A DNA stretch of 64,000 bases, from the NCBI RefSeq assembly GCF_001684335.1, contig NZ_LOIC01000094.1:1-64000 (forward strand), in the 5' to 3' direction. A program made the translations under genes and the position numbers. The notes beneath the pieces were generated by a model. It had not been told where the DNA came from, did no database searches, and worked only from the letters and a program-made list of their open reading frames with translations. The stretch comes from Photorhabdus namnaonensis. GTDB taxonomy: Bacteria; Pseudomonadota; Gammaproteobacteria; Enterobacterales; Enterobacteriaceae. This document shows, in pieces, positions 1 to 9,086 of the stretch. Each line of letters starts with the position of its first letter. Positions within the stretch are counted from its first letter, which is position 1.

Positions 1-1
1 A

Positions 2-94
2 GGTTTGGGATTTTTGGCAATTGATCAGATCGCAAAAATCGGACTGAGTTCCCTTCCAGTGATCTATTATTTTGAAAATTTATTTAGGAAGTAG
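2..94 (+). CDS. C-terminal tail of an unidentified gene cut by the window edge
   Basis: Frame 2 is open from the left edge to a TAG at 92-94 and encodes a 30-residue tail ending IYYFENLFRK. The other two forward frames close within the first 45 bases. The tail is mildly hydrophobic with no motif I recognise. It may be the end of a real upstream gene or a chance open frame. Confidence 0.25.
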   Translation, partial: GLGFLAIDQIAKIGLSSLPVIYYFENLFRK

Positions 95-642
95 TGTTTT
101 ATTTGTCTTTTTTGCAATGTGTTCTTTGAGTTCAGTTTTTGTTGCAAAGAAAATAAGCGCTGACGTTGAGAGTAAACTAACATTAAAGTAATTCATTTTG
201 AATGAAATTATTGGCAATAGTTTCAATTTATTGAATTCAGTGAATTATCTCCCTCGGTATTTTTTCTAATATTCACGACACAGAAAAATCGTTGGTTGAG
301 TGGTAAGTATATAAAGCATAATTTTGATTCCTATTTAGCAAATGATAGATTTTTAGATTATCTCAATAACTCGGATTCAGAGGTAATTATATTTGATGAG
401 TTTGATTGTAGGAAATTAATAGATAGAATTGATAAAAATAAGAAAATAATCGTTGTTTCACACATGGAAACTATTGGTTCAATATTGAACATTAGAGAAA
501 TGGTATGAAAAGATTGGCTACAGAGTGAGTAACTGCGAGTGATCGTTTTTACCGCCTTGCAGCAAGGTCTTACCGTGTTATTATCAGTGGATGGCTCAAT
601 AACAATGCCACAATTTCACGCATAACGATGAGATATGACAAA
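95..642. other. AT-rich region with weak ORFs upstream of talB
   Basis: No convincing gene is seen here. A TTG-started frame at 72-191 would encode a 39-residue peptide with one hydrophobic segment, but it has no clear ribosome binding site. A second frame, 296-508 (TTG start, 70 codons, ending SILNIREMV), extends open upstream to about 221, so it may be the 3' part of a decayed gene. Base composition is much more AT-rich than in talB, which suggests acquired DNA or debris. The last 130 bases should hold the talB promoter, but I cannot pick a clear -35/-10 pair. Confidence 0.4.
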
Positions 643-1596
643 ATGACCGATAAACTAACCTCCCTGCGTAAACTGACAACAGTAGTAGCAGATACCGGGG
701 ATATTGCGGCGATGAAACTTTATCAGCCACAAGATGCGACAACTAACCCATCTCTGATCCTTAACGCTGCACAGATTCCCGAATACCGTAAATTAATTGA
801 TGAAGCAATTGCGTGGGCGCGTGAACAGAGCGATTCCCGCGAACAACAGATTGTGGATGCGAGTGATAAATTGGCAGTAAATATTGGTTTGGAAATTCTT
901 AAACTGATCCCTGGCCGTATTTCGACAGAAGTTGATGCCCGTTTGTCTTATGACACCGAACGCAGTGTTGCCAAAGCTAAACGCCTGATTAAGTTGTATA
1001 ACGAAGCTGGTATCAGCAATGATCGGATTCTGATCAAATTGGCTTCAACTTGGCAGGGTATCCGCGCGGCTGAACAGCTAGAAAAAGAAGGAATTAACTG
1101 TAACCTGACACTACTGTTCTCCTTCGCTCAGGCGCGTGCTTGTGCGGAAGCCGGGGTTTATCTGATTTCACCATTCGTTGGCCGTATTCTTGATTGGCAT
1201 AAAGCGAACAGCGATCAGAAAGAGTTCGCTCCACACGAAGATCCCGGCGTCATTTCTGTGACTGAAATCTACCAATACTATAAACAACATGGTTATAACA
1301 CTGTGGTTATGGGAGCAAGTTTCCGTAATTCCGGTGAAATCTTGGAATTGGCGGGTTGTGACCGTTTGACTATTGCGCCTGCGCTGTTGAAAGAGCTGTC
1401 CGAAGCTCAGGGTGAAGTTGAACGTAAACTGGGTTATACCGGTGAAATTAAAGCGCGTCCAGAGCCATTGAATGAGGCTCAGTTCTACTGGGAACATCAT
1501 CAGGACGCAATGGCGACAGAAAAACTGGCGGATGGTATCCGTAAATTTGCAATTGATCAGGGCAAACTTGAGAAGATGATCGCTGATCTGCTGTAA
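643..1596 (+). CDS. talB: Transaldolase B
   Basis: Class I transaldolase of the cytoplasmic non-oxidative pentose phosphate pathway. It transfers a dihydroxyacetone unit from sedoheptulose 7-phosphate to glyceraldehyde 3-phosphate through a Schiff-base lysine. The start [15 protein letters not shown] matches E. coli TalB and gives 317 residues, the family length. An in-frame ATG 15 bases upstream (628) would add five residues that E. coli TalB lacks. The transaldolase signatures DATTNPSL near residue 30 and [12 protein letters not shown] near 127-138, which holds the Schiff-base lysine, are both present. A strong terminator follows, and mog lies downstream in the same orientation, as in E. 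coli. Confidence 0.97.
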   Translation: MTDKLTSLRKLTTVVADTGDIAAMKLYQPQDATTNPSLILNAAQIPEYRKLIDEAIAWAREQSDSREQQIVDASDKLAVNIGLEILKLIPGRISTEVDARLSYDTERSVAKAKRLIKLYNEAGISNDRILIKLASTWQGIRAAEQLEKEGINCNLTLLFSFAQARACAEAGVYLISPFVGRILDWHKANSDQKEFAPHEDPGVISVTEIYQYYKQHGYNTVVMGASFRNSGEILELAGCDRLTIAPALLKELSEAQGEVERKLGYTGEIKARPEPLNEAQFYWEHHQDAMATEKLADGIRKFAIDQGKLEKMIADLL

Positions 1597-1627
1597 TGAT
1601 AGGCTATAAACTATTCTTTTAGCTTTA

Positions 1628-1653
1628 AAGGCGGCATAATTGGCCGCCTTTTT
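1628..1653 (+). terminator. Intrinsic terminator of talB
   Basis: Eight-base-pair stem (1628-1635 pairs with 1643-1650, core GGCGGC/GCCGCC) with a 7-base loop, followed by a T-run. It lies 32 bases after the talB stop. Confidence 0.85.
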
Positions 1654-1686
1654 GTTATTTAGTTAATCGTGTTAATTGAGGTTTAT

Positions 1687-2280
1687 ATGAATGAATTGCG
1701 CATTGGCCTGGTATCCGTCTCTGATCGTGCATCAAGCGGTATTTATCAGGACAAAGGGATTCCGGCATTGGAAGAGTGGCTAAAAAGGGCGATTACCACC
1801 CCTTTTCAGATAGAGACTCGCCTGATCCCAGATGAGCAGATCATCATTGAACAAACCTTGTGTGAGTTGGTGGATGAAATCGGCTGTCATCTGGTTTTAA
1901 CCACCGGTGGAACCGGCCCCGCCCGCCGAGATGTGACGCCTGATGCCACATTAGCGGTTGCAGACCGTGAAATGCCGGGTTATGGCGAACAGATGCGTCA
2001 GATTAGTTTGCAATTTGTTCCAACGGCAATTTTATCCCGTCAGGTTGGTGTTATCCGCAAACAGGCGCTGATTTTGAACTTGCCGGGGCAACCAAAAGCA
2101 ATCGCGGAAACGTTGGAAGGCTTGAAAGACGAAAACGGCAAAGTTCTGGTATCCGGCATTTTTGCCAGTGTGCCATATTGTATCCAATTGCTGGATGGCC
2201 CGTATGTGGAAACCGATGATAAGGTAGTCGCGGCTTTTAGGCCGAAAAGTGCTCGGCGCTGCATGAGCTTATCGAATTAA
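1687..2280 (+). CDS. mog: Molybdopterin adenylyltransferase
   Basis: MogA/MoaB-fold enzyme that adenylates molybdopterin in molybdenum cofactor synthesis, before MoeA inserts molybdate. The MoCF signature TTGGTGPARRDVTPDAT and the strongly conserved QVGVIRKQALILNLPGQPK are present. I chose ATG 1687 (MNELRIGLVSVSDRASSG) because it matches the E. coli start and has a GAGG about 6 bases upstream. A GTG 18 bases earlier would only add six unmatched residues. The product is 197 residues, close to the E. coli length of 195. It follows talB as in E. coli, but satP lies about 8 kb further on rather than next door. Confidence 0.96.
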   Translation: MNELRIGLVSVSDRASSGIYQDKGIPALEEWLKRAITTPFQIETRLIPDEQIIIEQTLCELVDEIGCHLVLTTGGTGPARRDVTPDATLAVADREMPGYGEQMRQISLQFVPTAILSRQVGVIRKQALILNLPGQPKAIAETLEGLKDENGKVLVSGIFASVPYCIQLLDGPYVETDDKVVAAFRPKSARRCMSLSN

Positions 2281-2396
2281 TTGCTCCCTGAATGTGCCCA
2301 CTAATAATGGGCGGTATTACACATCACAGTGACAAGCTGGAATAGAAAGAAAATTGTTCCAACTATTAATACTTAAAAAATTAGTGGGAAAGTTCA

Positions 2397-3179
2397 ATGG
2401 ATACTGAAATTGATTTCGGGAAAACAGTACTGGATTATGCAATACATCGTGAGGGATTTCCTCCTGCTCTGTTGGTTCGCCTTAAACCCTATGGGGTTGG
2501 AATAGTTGGTCAAAGAATTTTGGACCTTGGAACAGGAACAGGGACTTTAGCCAGGCAATTAGCGCAAGTAGGCGCTGAAGTAACAGGAATGGACATCTCT
2601 GAACCATTACTGAAACAGGCTAGGGCTTTAGATATTAAGGCAAAGGTTTTTGTAGATTATAAGCTAGGAAAGGCAGAAGACATTCCGCTACAAAATGAGA
2701 CTCAAGATGTTATCATCGCTGGTCAATGTTGGCATTGGTTTAATCCAGAGCAAGCAGGTAGTGAATGTTTTCGAGTCCTTCGTAATGGCGGCACTATGGT
2801 AATTTGTCACTTCGATTGGCTCCCTTTGCCGGGTAATGTTGTAGAAGCTACAGAGAACTTAATATTAAAGCATAATTCGAAATGGAATATGTCTGGTGGG
2901 TCAGGAATTTATCCACGCTGGTTGGAAGATTTAGCCAAAAGTGGTTTTGTTGGTATAGAGACTTTTAGTTTTGATTTAGAGATTCCGTATACCCATGAAC
3001 GTTGGTATGGGCGTATTAGAGCTAGCGCAGGTGTTTCTGCTAGTTTAAATAAAGAAAGTGTTCATAAATTTGATGAAGAACATCAGGAATTACTCGTAAA
3101 GAACTTTCCTCAAGAGCCTTTGCTTATACCTCATCGTGTCTGGGCAGTCATCGCGCGTAAATCAAGGAGTTATAAATAG
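2397..3179 (+). CDS. Class I SAM-dependent methyltransferase
   Basis: 260-residue protein with a Methyltransf_11/UbiE-like Rossmann domain. SAM-binding motif I (ILDLGTGTGTLARQL) is near residues 41-55, the acidic post-I position is in VTGMDIS near 62-68, and a WHWF segment near residue 117 is typical of the COG2226-like group. Substrate unknown. The C-terminal third (PYTHERWYGRIRASAGV) resembles small-molecule methyltransferases of this clan, but that does not fix a substrate. A GGGAAAG ribosome binding site precedes the ATG. It lies in the accessory segment between mog and satP, is more AT-rich than mog, and stands alone. Confidence 0.8.
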   Translation: MDTEIDFGKTVLDYAIHREGFPPALLVRLKPYGVGIVGQRILDLGTGTGTLARQLAQVGAEVTGMDISEPLLKQARALDIKAKVFVDYKLGKAEDIPLQNETQDVIIAGQCWHWFNPEQAGSECFRVLRNGGTMVICHFDWLPLPGNVVEATENLILKHNSKWNMSGGSGIYPRWLEDLAKSGFVGIETFSFDLEIPYTHERWYGRIRASAGVSASLNKESVHKFDEEHQELLVKNFPQEPLLIPHRVWAVIARKSRSYK

Positions 3180-3446
3180 ATGAAGAGTTTTTACTATATA
3201 CTGAAAATAGAGATAATATGGAGGAAAAATATTACAAACAATGAGGGAAGTAATTAGTTTGATATCCGATTATATAAAAGTGTTTTAAGATCAACGTGAC
3301 AAACATTCAACATATGGATATCTATTCATTTGAATTACTAAGTATTATAGTAATTAGGTGAGAATTTTTTTGATTGGAGATTGTCTCTATAAAAATAAAG
3401 TGAGAATTAAAATACTAACTTATGAATAGATTAATTAGGTGGAATA
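3180..3446. other. AT-rich intergenic stretch
   Basis: Very AT-rich. Two tiny ATG frames occur (3180-3257 of 25 codons, and one at 3241 of 15 codons with GGAGG upstream), but neither has recognisable content. The segment probably holds the promoter of the next gene. Confidence 0.4.
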
Positions 3447-4037
3447 ATGATAAATGTGTCTTTATCTAGAAGTGAATTATTAGCTTTCGCTAATAGTTTG
3501 CCAGGATTTTGTTATGTTGATTTATCACGCATAAGTTCTGTATTTATTGCCCAAATTATGCAATTATATTACGGAAGAATCATAAATGTTTTTAATATTA
3601 CAAATAAAATTGAATCCCTGGAGGGGATAAGAAAAAACTCGTCCATTAAAAATGAGAGTGAATTTAGATATAATCCATTAAAACGGCTGATGAAAGTTCA
3701 TTTTACTGATGCGAGGTTTATTTTAAAAAATATTATAAATAAATTGAATGGTGATGATTATATATATAAAGTAGTAGATGAAGGATTTAATAAGAATAAT
3801 TCAGGATATGCCGATGACGATTTCTTTAAATATATATGCCATCAGTTAACTGTCGGTGCGTATAATGAAAAGATTGAAATGAAAAATATGACTGGAGAAT
3901 GGATTGTTTTTCAAAAATATAATGGTGAAAACTATTATTTAACACTTTGGTCTCATAGTGAAGGAGATGAAAATATATATAAAAGAGTTTGTATAGCGTA
4001 TGAGCAAGACTTTCCTTTTCTAAAAAATATTTTGTAA
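3447..4037 (+). CDS. Hypothetical protein, AT-rich orphan
   Basis: 196-residue protein I do not recognise. It has an AGGTGG ribosome binding site a few bases before its ATG, so it is probably expressed. No signal peptide or membrane segment is evident. It is rich in Asn, Ile, Lys and Tyr, reflecting DNA far more AT-rich than the neighbouring housekeeping genes, which suggests recent acquisition. The C-terminal half (MTGEWIVFQKYNGENYYLTLW) looks like a compact beta-rich fold. No function is assigned. Confidence 0.6.
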   Translation: MINVSLSRSELLAFANSLPGFCYVDLSRISSVFIAQIMQLYYGRIINVFNITNKIESLEGIRKNSSIKNESEFRYNPLKRLMKVHFTDARFILKNIINKLNGDDYIYKVVDEGFNKNNSGYADDDFFKYICHQLTVGAYNEKIEMKNMTGEWIVFQKYNGENYYLTLWSHSEGDENIYKRVCIAYEQDFPFLKNIL

Positions 4038-4129
4038 ATGATGGTCTTTTTTCGAAGGATAATTAACTTTAGTAAAAAATTTACTTGGCATGCGAATTTT
4101 TTATCTGGAATAAACCCTGAGGTGAAAAA

Positions 4130-4690
4130 ATGGAATGGTCAAAAAAAGTAAGGATTGGCTTTATTGCTGGTTTGGCATTGATTATGAGCGCAATGGCGCC
4201 AACGGTGACGTTAGCAATGGAGGCAAAGACGACGGTAGCTCAGTTGATTAATCAGCGCCTTTCTTACATGAAAGACGTAGCGGAATACAAGGCTGAAAAC
4301 CATTTACCTGTTGAAGTCTTGGCTCAAGAAGATAAGGTTCTTGCTAAATCAATAAGTGAGGCTGAATCATTCGGGTTAAGCGGAGAATCAGTTAGGCCGT
4401 TCATTATAATTCAGATGGATGCTGCAAAGGCGATTCAATATCGTTATCGAGCTGATTGGTTGTTAGTTCCTGAAAATGGTTGGCAACCGAAGTCGCTAGA
4501 TGATGTTCGGATTAAAATTAGTGGGCTGAATACGAAAATCTTCCAACAAATTGCGATCTTACTCAAAGCCGGAGAGAAAATAAGCGCTTCTGACAAAGAA
4601 ATGTTTATGAGGAATATTCAACAACATAACTTAAAAGATTCAGATAAACAGCAAATTTTTGCGGCGCTTGAGAAGGTGAAATTAAAATAA
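4130..4690 (+). CDS. aroQ: Secreted chorismate mutase, AroQ-gamma type
   Basis: Converts chorismate to prephenate, but in the periplasm or outside the cell, unlike the PheA/TyrA domains. Residues 1-29 form a signal peptide with a Lys-rich start, a hydrophobic core (IGFIAGLALIMSAMAP) and probable cleavage after the Ala of VTLAMEA or nearby. The mature part has the AroQ-gamma helical pattern: LINQRLSYMKDVAEYK with the conserved catalytic Arg and Lys, an acidic Gln-Glu-Asp segment, then AAKAIQYRYRADW. Length 186 fits the exported family. GAGG lies just before the ATG. The gene stands alone next to the galactose transporter. The biological role of exported chorismate mutase is unsettled, and a virulence link is only a suggestion. 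Confidence 0.88.
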   Translation: MEWSKKVRIGFIAGLALIMSAMAPTVTLAMEAKTTVAQLINQRLSYMKDVAEYKAENHLPVEVLAQEDKVLAKSISEAESFGLSGESVRPFIIIQMDAAKAIQYRYRADWLLVPENGWQPKSLDDVRIKISGLNTKIFQQIAILLKAGEKISASDKEMFMRNIQQHNLKDSDKQQIFAALEKVKLK

Positions 4691-4757
4691 GTTTCTGCAC
4701 TTTGTTCTTTTGTATTCTGTTTATTTTCGCCATTTCATAAGAAACGTCGGCCTTTTG

Positions 4758-4785
4758 TGACAGCCTCTAATAATAGAGGCTGTCA
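4758..4785. terminator. Long hairpin between convergent aroQ and sglT
   Basis: Perfect 12-bp inverted repeat (4758-4769 with 4774-4785) and a 4-base loop, placed between two convergent genes. It probably serves both directions, although neither side has a long T-run. Confidence 0.6.
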
Positions 4786-4793
4786 AAGACTGA

Positions 4794-6425
4794 CTACCAG
4801 AAAACAACGTACAATACAGCTAGAATGATCATAATGGCATAAGATGCAATATTAAAACTGCGGTCCGTCGCAAACATAGATGAAACCAATATAATACCTT
4901 TGGGATCATCGTCATTAGCCGATGTACTTAAACTCGTGAATGCAATAACGACCAGTGTAAAGAGTAATGTGTAGAGCATTTGATCCATAAATGGCATTGC
5001 AAACGGCATGAATTTCAGAAATAAGGCAAAGGGGATCGATAAAACCACACCAATTATCGCCCCTTTACTGGTCGTCTTTTTCCAGAATAACCCAAGTAAG
5101 AACACGGCTAAAATACCTGGGCTGACAAGACCGGTATATTCTTGAATATATTGGAATGCTTGGTTAATACCGCCAAGCATTGGCGCAACAAAACAGGCGA
5201 TAATCAGGGCAATAGTGGCAGAAATACGGCCAACATTAACCAGTTTGTGGTCGCTTGAATCAGGTGAAATATATTCCCTATAAATGTCCATAGTGAAAAT
5301 GGTGGCGGTCGAATTGAGCATCGACGCTAATGATGAAACGATAGCGGCTGCTAATGCGGCAAATACGATGCCTTTAAAACCGACAGGTAGAAATTGGGTT
5401 AACCACGGATAAGCTTTATCTGCATGCGTTGCATCAGGCACGTTATTTAGCGCAAGGTCGCCTAAACCTGCCATTAATTCAGGGGAGGTTGTGATCACGT
5501 AAGCGGCAATGCCCGGTACAACGACCAGGAAAGGCAGAATAAGTTTCAGAAAAGCGGCAAAAACAATTCCTTTCTGCGCTTCCTGCACTGACTTGGCAGC
5601 AAGGGTACGTTGAATAATGTATTGGTTGAAGCCCCAATAATAGAGGTTAGCGACCCATAAACCGCCAATCAATACAGCAACACCAGGCAAGTTTATGAAT
5701 TGAGGATTACTTTTATCCAAAATCATTTCAAAGTGTCCTGGCGCTGCATCAACCATTTTGGCAAATCCGGCTATTATACCTTCACTGCCGCCGATATAGC
5801 TGACGGCAATAAGTGTTGTGAGCAATCCCCCTAATATCAGGAAAAAGACTTGAATAACATCGGTCCAGACGATAGCCGAGAGGCCGCCGTAAATAGAATA
5901 AACCAAGGCAAATATTGCAAGCCCAATAATGGAATAGATCAATGGAATTTTCAGAATGGTTTCCAGTGCTAAGCCACCTAAATAAAGTACAGAGGTCAGA
6001 TTGACGAAAATATAGAGTGAGATCCAGAACACCGCCAGAATGGCTTTTAAATTTTTATTAAACCGTTGTTCCACAAATTCTGGGATAGTATAAATGCCTT
6101 TCTCAATGAAGATAGGTAAGAAATATTTACCTACGATGATTAATGTAATTGCCGCCATCCATTCATAAGAAGCGATTGCTAAACCAATGGAATAACCGGA
6201 GCCGGACATGCCAATAAATTGCTCGGCGGAAATATTTGCCGCGATCAGTGAGGCGCCTATTGTCCACCAGGGCAAGGATTTACCTGCCAGGAAGTAATCT
6301 TCAGTGCTTTTGTCCGAGCCTTTTTTATCCCTGGATACCCAGAGTCCCACACTGATGATAATGGCGACATAGAACATAAATACCAATATATCTACCAAGC
6401 TTAAACCGTGTTCTATAGTGGACAT
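4794..6425 (-). CDS. sglT: Sodium/galactose symporter, Vibrio SglT type
   Basis: Solute:sodium symporter of the inner membrane that imports galactose (or glucose) with Na+. From the ATG at 6425, which has AGGAAA upstream, the product is 543 residues, the length I recall for Vibrio parahaemolyticus vSGLT, and it appears colinear with it. Substrate and gate positions known from that structure are conserved: Gln69, Glu88, the Asn of VANLYYWGFNQ, the Lys of AAFLKL, and Ala62/Ile65 plus the AIVSSLAS helix for sodium. An upstream in-frame start would add 25 unmatched residues. Divergent from galT-galK-galM, so uptake and Leloir catabolism form one module. E. coli lacks this gene, which makes acquisition likely. 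Confidence 0.93.
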   Translation of the reverse strand: MSTIEHGLSLVDILVFMFYVAIIISVGLWVSRDKKGSDKSTEDYFLAGKSLPWWTIGASLIAANISAEQFIGMSGSGYSIGLAIASYEWMAAITLIIVGKYFLPIFIEKGIYTIPEFVEQRFNKNLKAILAVFWISLYIFVNLTSVLYLGGLALETILKIPLIYSIIGLAIFALVYSIYGGLSAIVWTDVIQVFFLILGGLLTTLIAVSYIGGSEGIIAGFAKMVDAAPGHFEMILDKSNPQFINLPGVAVLIGGLWVANLYYWGFNQYIIQRTLAAKSVQEAQKGIVFAAFLKLILPFLVVVPGIAAYVITTSPELMAGLGDLALNNVPDATHADKAYPWLTQFLPVGFKGIVFAALAAAIVSSLASMLNSTATIFTMDIYREYISPDSSDHKLVNVGRISATIALIIACFVAPMLGGINQAFQYIQEYTGLVSPGILAVFLLGLFWKKTTSKGAIIGVVLSIPFALFLKFMPFAMPFMDQMLYTLLFTLVVIAFTSLSTSANDDDPKGIILVSSMFATDRSFNIASYAIMIILAVLYVVFW

Positions 6426-6795
6426 GTTTCTTTTCCTGGTTAGTCTATTTGATACTAAATTGTAAACGTTACTATTTGATGGGGATGTAATCAGAATCAC
6501 AAAATTGTTATTAAATATCGTATTTGTAATTTATCTTAATTCTTAATGATTTGTTTTAATTAATAGATTAAGTAAATTTACTGTGACTTTAACTCATGTT
6601 TGCAGAATATGCCGAAGTTGAACACCTTAATCTGTCTTTTAGGTTTATATCTAAGTTTCTTGTGTAATTGTTTACATTTACGTGATTGGTATCTCAGATT
6701 AGTATTAATGCCCGTTGTTAAACTGTGTCCAGCCTGAGTGTGAATAAAGATTTTCACAATCGGTATTGGAAAATATAAATGAGGTAGAGACTGTT
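6426..6795. promoter_or_regulatory. Divergent control region of sglT and galTKM with GalR-like operator
   Basis: The 16-mer at 6662-6677 (GTGTAATTGTTTACAT) fits the GalR/GalS operator consensus GTGKAANCGNTTNCAC at 10 of 12 fixed positions. A second partial palindrome, GTAAACGTTAC at 6462-6472, lies about 35 bases upstream of the sglT start. The pair could allow looping as at the E. coli gal operon. A TGTGA at 6592-6596 may be one half of a CRP site, but the other half is poor. I did not find a clean -35/-10 pair for either gene. Confidence 0.5.
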
Positions 6796-7848
6796 ATGTC
6801 CAAGATTGTATTCAATCCTGTTGAACATCCCCATCGTCGTTATAATCCGCTAACCGGGCAATGGGTTTTGGTCTCTCCTCATCGGGTAAAGCGGCCGTGG
6901 CATGGAAAAGATGAGAAATCATTGATAGATGATATTCCAAGCTATGATGAGCAATGTTTCCTTTGCCCATCAAATACACGTATTTCCGGTGATAAAAATC
7001 CTGCTTATCAAGGAACTTTTGTTTTTAATAATGATTTTTCGGCTTTAATACCAGATTCACTTGATGTGCCTCAATCGTCTCACCCATTGTTTAAAATACA
7101 AGGAGTACGAGGATTAAGTCGTGTAATCTGTTTTTCTCCGGATCACAGTAAGACATTGCCTGAATTGTCGGTTAAGCACATTCGTCAGGTAATTGATACC
7201 TGGAATGAACACATTGAAACGTTGGGTAAAGAATATCTTTGGGTTCAGGTTTTTGAAAATAAGGGTGAAGTAATGGGCTGTTCTCAGCCTCATCCTCATG
7301 GGCAAATCTGGGCGAATAGTTTTCTGCCAAACGAAATTGAGCGTAAAGATCAACAACTGCGTGCTTATTACCAGGAACAGGGTTCCAATTTATTGATGGA
7401 TTATGTTCAGGCTGAATTAGTTGATGGTGAACGGGTTGTGGTCGATACAATTCATTGGTTGGCGGTTGTGCCTTATTGGGCAGCATGGCCCTATGAAACC
7501 ATGTTGTTACCTAAAGTTCATGTTCGTCGTATGAATGAATTAACGGATGAACAACGCGATGATTTGGCGGTCGTGCTTAAAAAGCTTACCAGTCGTTATG
7601 ACAACTTATTTCATAGCTCTTTTCCTTATTCAATGGGTTGGCATTTTGCACCGTTTTTTGACCAAGGCACCGATATTGAACATTGGCAACTGCATGCACT
7701 TTTCTATCCGCCATTATTGCGATCGGCTACTGTGCGAAAATTTATGGTGGGCTATGAAATGTTTGCTGAAACACAACGTGATTTAACCGCAGAACAGGCG
7801 GCTAAATTTTTACGTGCGGTGAGTGATGTACATTATAAAGCGCAATAA
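6796..7848 (+). CDS. galT: Galactose-1-phosphate uridylyltransferase
   Basis: Leloir pathway enzyme that swaps UMP between UDP-glucose and galactose 1-phosphate. Start taken at ATG 6796 ([23 protein letters not shown] 11 bases upstream), giving 350 residues against 348 in E. coli. A TTG at 6766 would add ten residues. Structural Zn ligands are seen in CFLC and in SPDHSK, and the catalytic nucleophile is the second His of [16 protein letters not shown]. The iron-site segment reads [11 protein letters not shown] where E. coli has LHAHFYPP, so the last His ligand (E. coli His298) is Leu here. First gene of galT-galK-galM. No galE in the window. Confidence 0.95.
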   Translation: MSKIVFNPVEHPHRRYNPLTGQWVLVSPHRVKRPWHGKDEKSLIDDIPSYDEQCFLCPSNTRISGDKNPAYQGTFVFNNDFSALIPDSLDVPQSSHPLFKIQGVRGLSRVICFSPDHSKTLPELSVKHIRQVIDTWNEHIETLGKEYLWVQVFENKGEVMGCSQPHPHGQIWANSFLPNEIERKDQQLRAYYQEQGSNLLMDYVQAELVDGERVVVDTIHWLAVVPYWAAWPYETMLLPKVHVRRMNELTDEQRDDLAVVLKKLTSRYDNLFHSSFPYSMGWHFAPFFDQGTDIEHWQLHALFYPPLLRSATVRKFMVGYEMFAETQRDLTAEQAAKFLRAVSDVHYKAQ

Positions 7849-7914
7849 TGTTAATTATCTGGCAGGATATTTCATGAGAAGTATCGTTCAGTTAATATAT
7901 TATTTGAGAATGAA

Positions 7915-9078
7915 ATGATGGAAACTTTAATTAATTGTGTTAAAGATGTTTTTGATTTGGTATTTCATTATATGCCAACACATATTATTCAAGCACCAGG
8001 TCGGGTTAATTTGATTGGAGAGCACACTGATTATAATGATGGCTTTGTGTTACCCTGTGCTATTAATTACCAAATTGTGGTTGCGGCGGCGAAGCGGGAA
8101 GATAATATTATCCGTGTTGTTTCGGTTGATTATGGTAATCAATTAGACGAGTTTGATATTAGCCAGCCTATTAAATTTGACGAAAATAAAATGTGGGCCA
8201 ATTATATTCGCGGTGTTGTAAAATGCTTGCTTAGTCGTGGATATATATTTAACGGGGCAGATATTGTGGTAACGGGTAATGTGCCACAAGGGGCGGGGTT
8301 AAGTTCATCGGCTGCACTGGAAACAGTGATTGGTGAAACGATAAAAACACTTTACCATTTAGCTATTAGCCAAACGGAAATAGCATTAAATGGGCAGCAA
8401 GCTGAAAATGAATTTGTCGGTTGCCATTGTGGCATTATGGATCAATTAATTTCCGCGCAAGGTAAGAAAGATCATGCGTTATTAATTGATTGTCGTCATT
8501 TAACCACCCAAGCCGTATCTATGCCGAAAGATATTGCAGTTATGATTATTAATTCAAATAAAAAACGGGAATTGGTTGGCAGTGAATATAATATCCGCCG
8601 AGCTCAGTGTGAACACGCGGCGGTATTATTTGGCGTTAAAGCTTTGCGGGATGTGACATTAGATGAATTTGAAAAACGGAGTGTTGAGCTTGATAGCATA
8701 GTGGCTAAACGTGCTTGCCATGTAATTACAGAAAATGAACGTACACTTCTGGCAGCAAAAGCGTTGGCCGAGGGTGATATGCCATTAATCGCGGAACTTA
8801 TGGCGCAATCACATCAATCAATGCGTGATGATTTTGAAATTACCGTGCCTGAAATCGATACCTTGGTTGATATTGTGGTGCAAGCCATTGGTAAACAGGG
8901 TGGAGTGAGGATGACCGGTGGTGGGTTTGGTGGCTGTGTGGTGGCTTTAGTCCCCCAAACTTTGGTTGATGTGGTTAGAGGCGCGGTAGAGCAACACTAT
9001 TTTGTATCGACAGGTTTGAAAGAGACCATTTATGTGTGCCGGGCTTCGGACGGTGCAAGTTTGGTTGAAACATTGTAG
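7915..9078 (+). CDS. galK: Galactokinase
   Basis: GHMP-family kinase that phosphorylates galactose at C1 with ATP in the cytoplasm. The galactokinase signature [19 protein letters not shown] is near residues 29-47. The phosphate-binding GHMP loop [16 protein letters not shown] is near 122-137. Catalytic Asp lies in CGIMDQLIS, and the C-terminal [13 protein letters not shown] motif is present. 387 residues against 382 in E. coli. Two adjacent ATG codons (7915 and 7918) make the first residue uncertain. It sits 66 bases after galT and 8 before galM, so it is probably cotranscribed with both. Confidence 0.96.
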   Translation: MMETLINCVKDVFDLVFHYMPTHIIQAPGRVNLIGEHTDYNDGFVLPCAINYQIVVAAAKREDNIIRVVSVDYGNQLDEFDISQPIKFDENKMWANYIRGVVKCLLSRGYIFNGADIVVTGNVPQGAGLSSSAALETVIGETIKTLYHLAISQTEIALNGQQAENEFVGCHCGIMDQLISAQGKKDHALLIDCRHLTTQAVSMPKDIAVMIINSNKKRELVGSEYNIRRAQCEHAAVLFGVKALRDVTLDEFEKRSVELDSIVAKRACHVITENERTLLAAKALAEGDMPLIAELMAQSHQSMRDDFEITVPEIDTLVDIVVQAIGKQGGVRMTGGGFGGCVVALVPQTLVDVVRGAVEQHYFVSTGLKETIYVCRASDGASLVETL

Positions 9079-9086
9079 GCAATAAA

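Noticed and set aside
6462-6472. Second full GalR operator
   Set aside because: Left half fits but the right half does not (spacing off by one), so only the site at 6662-6677 is given weight.
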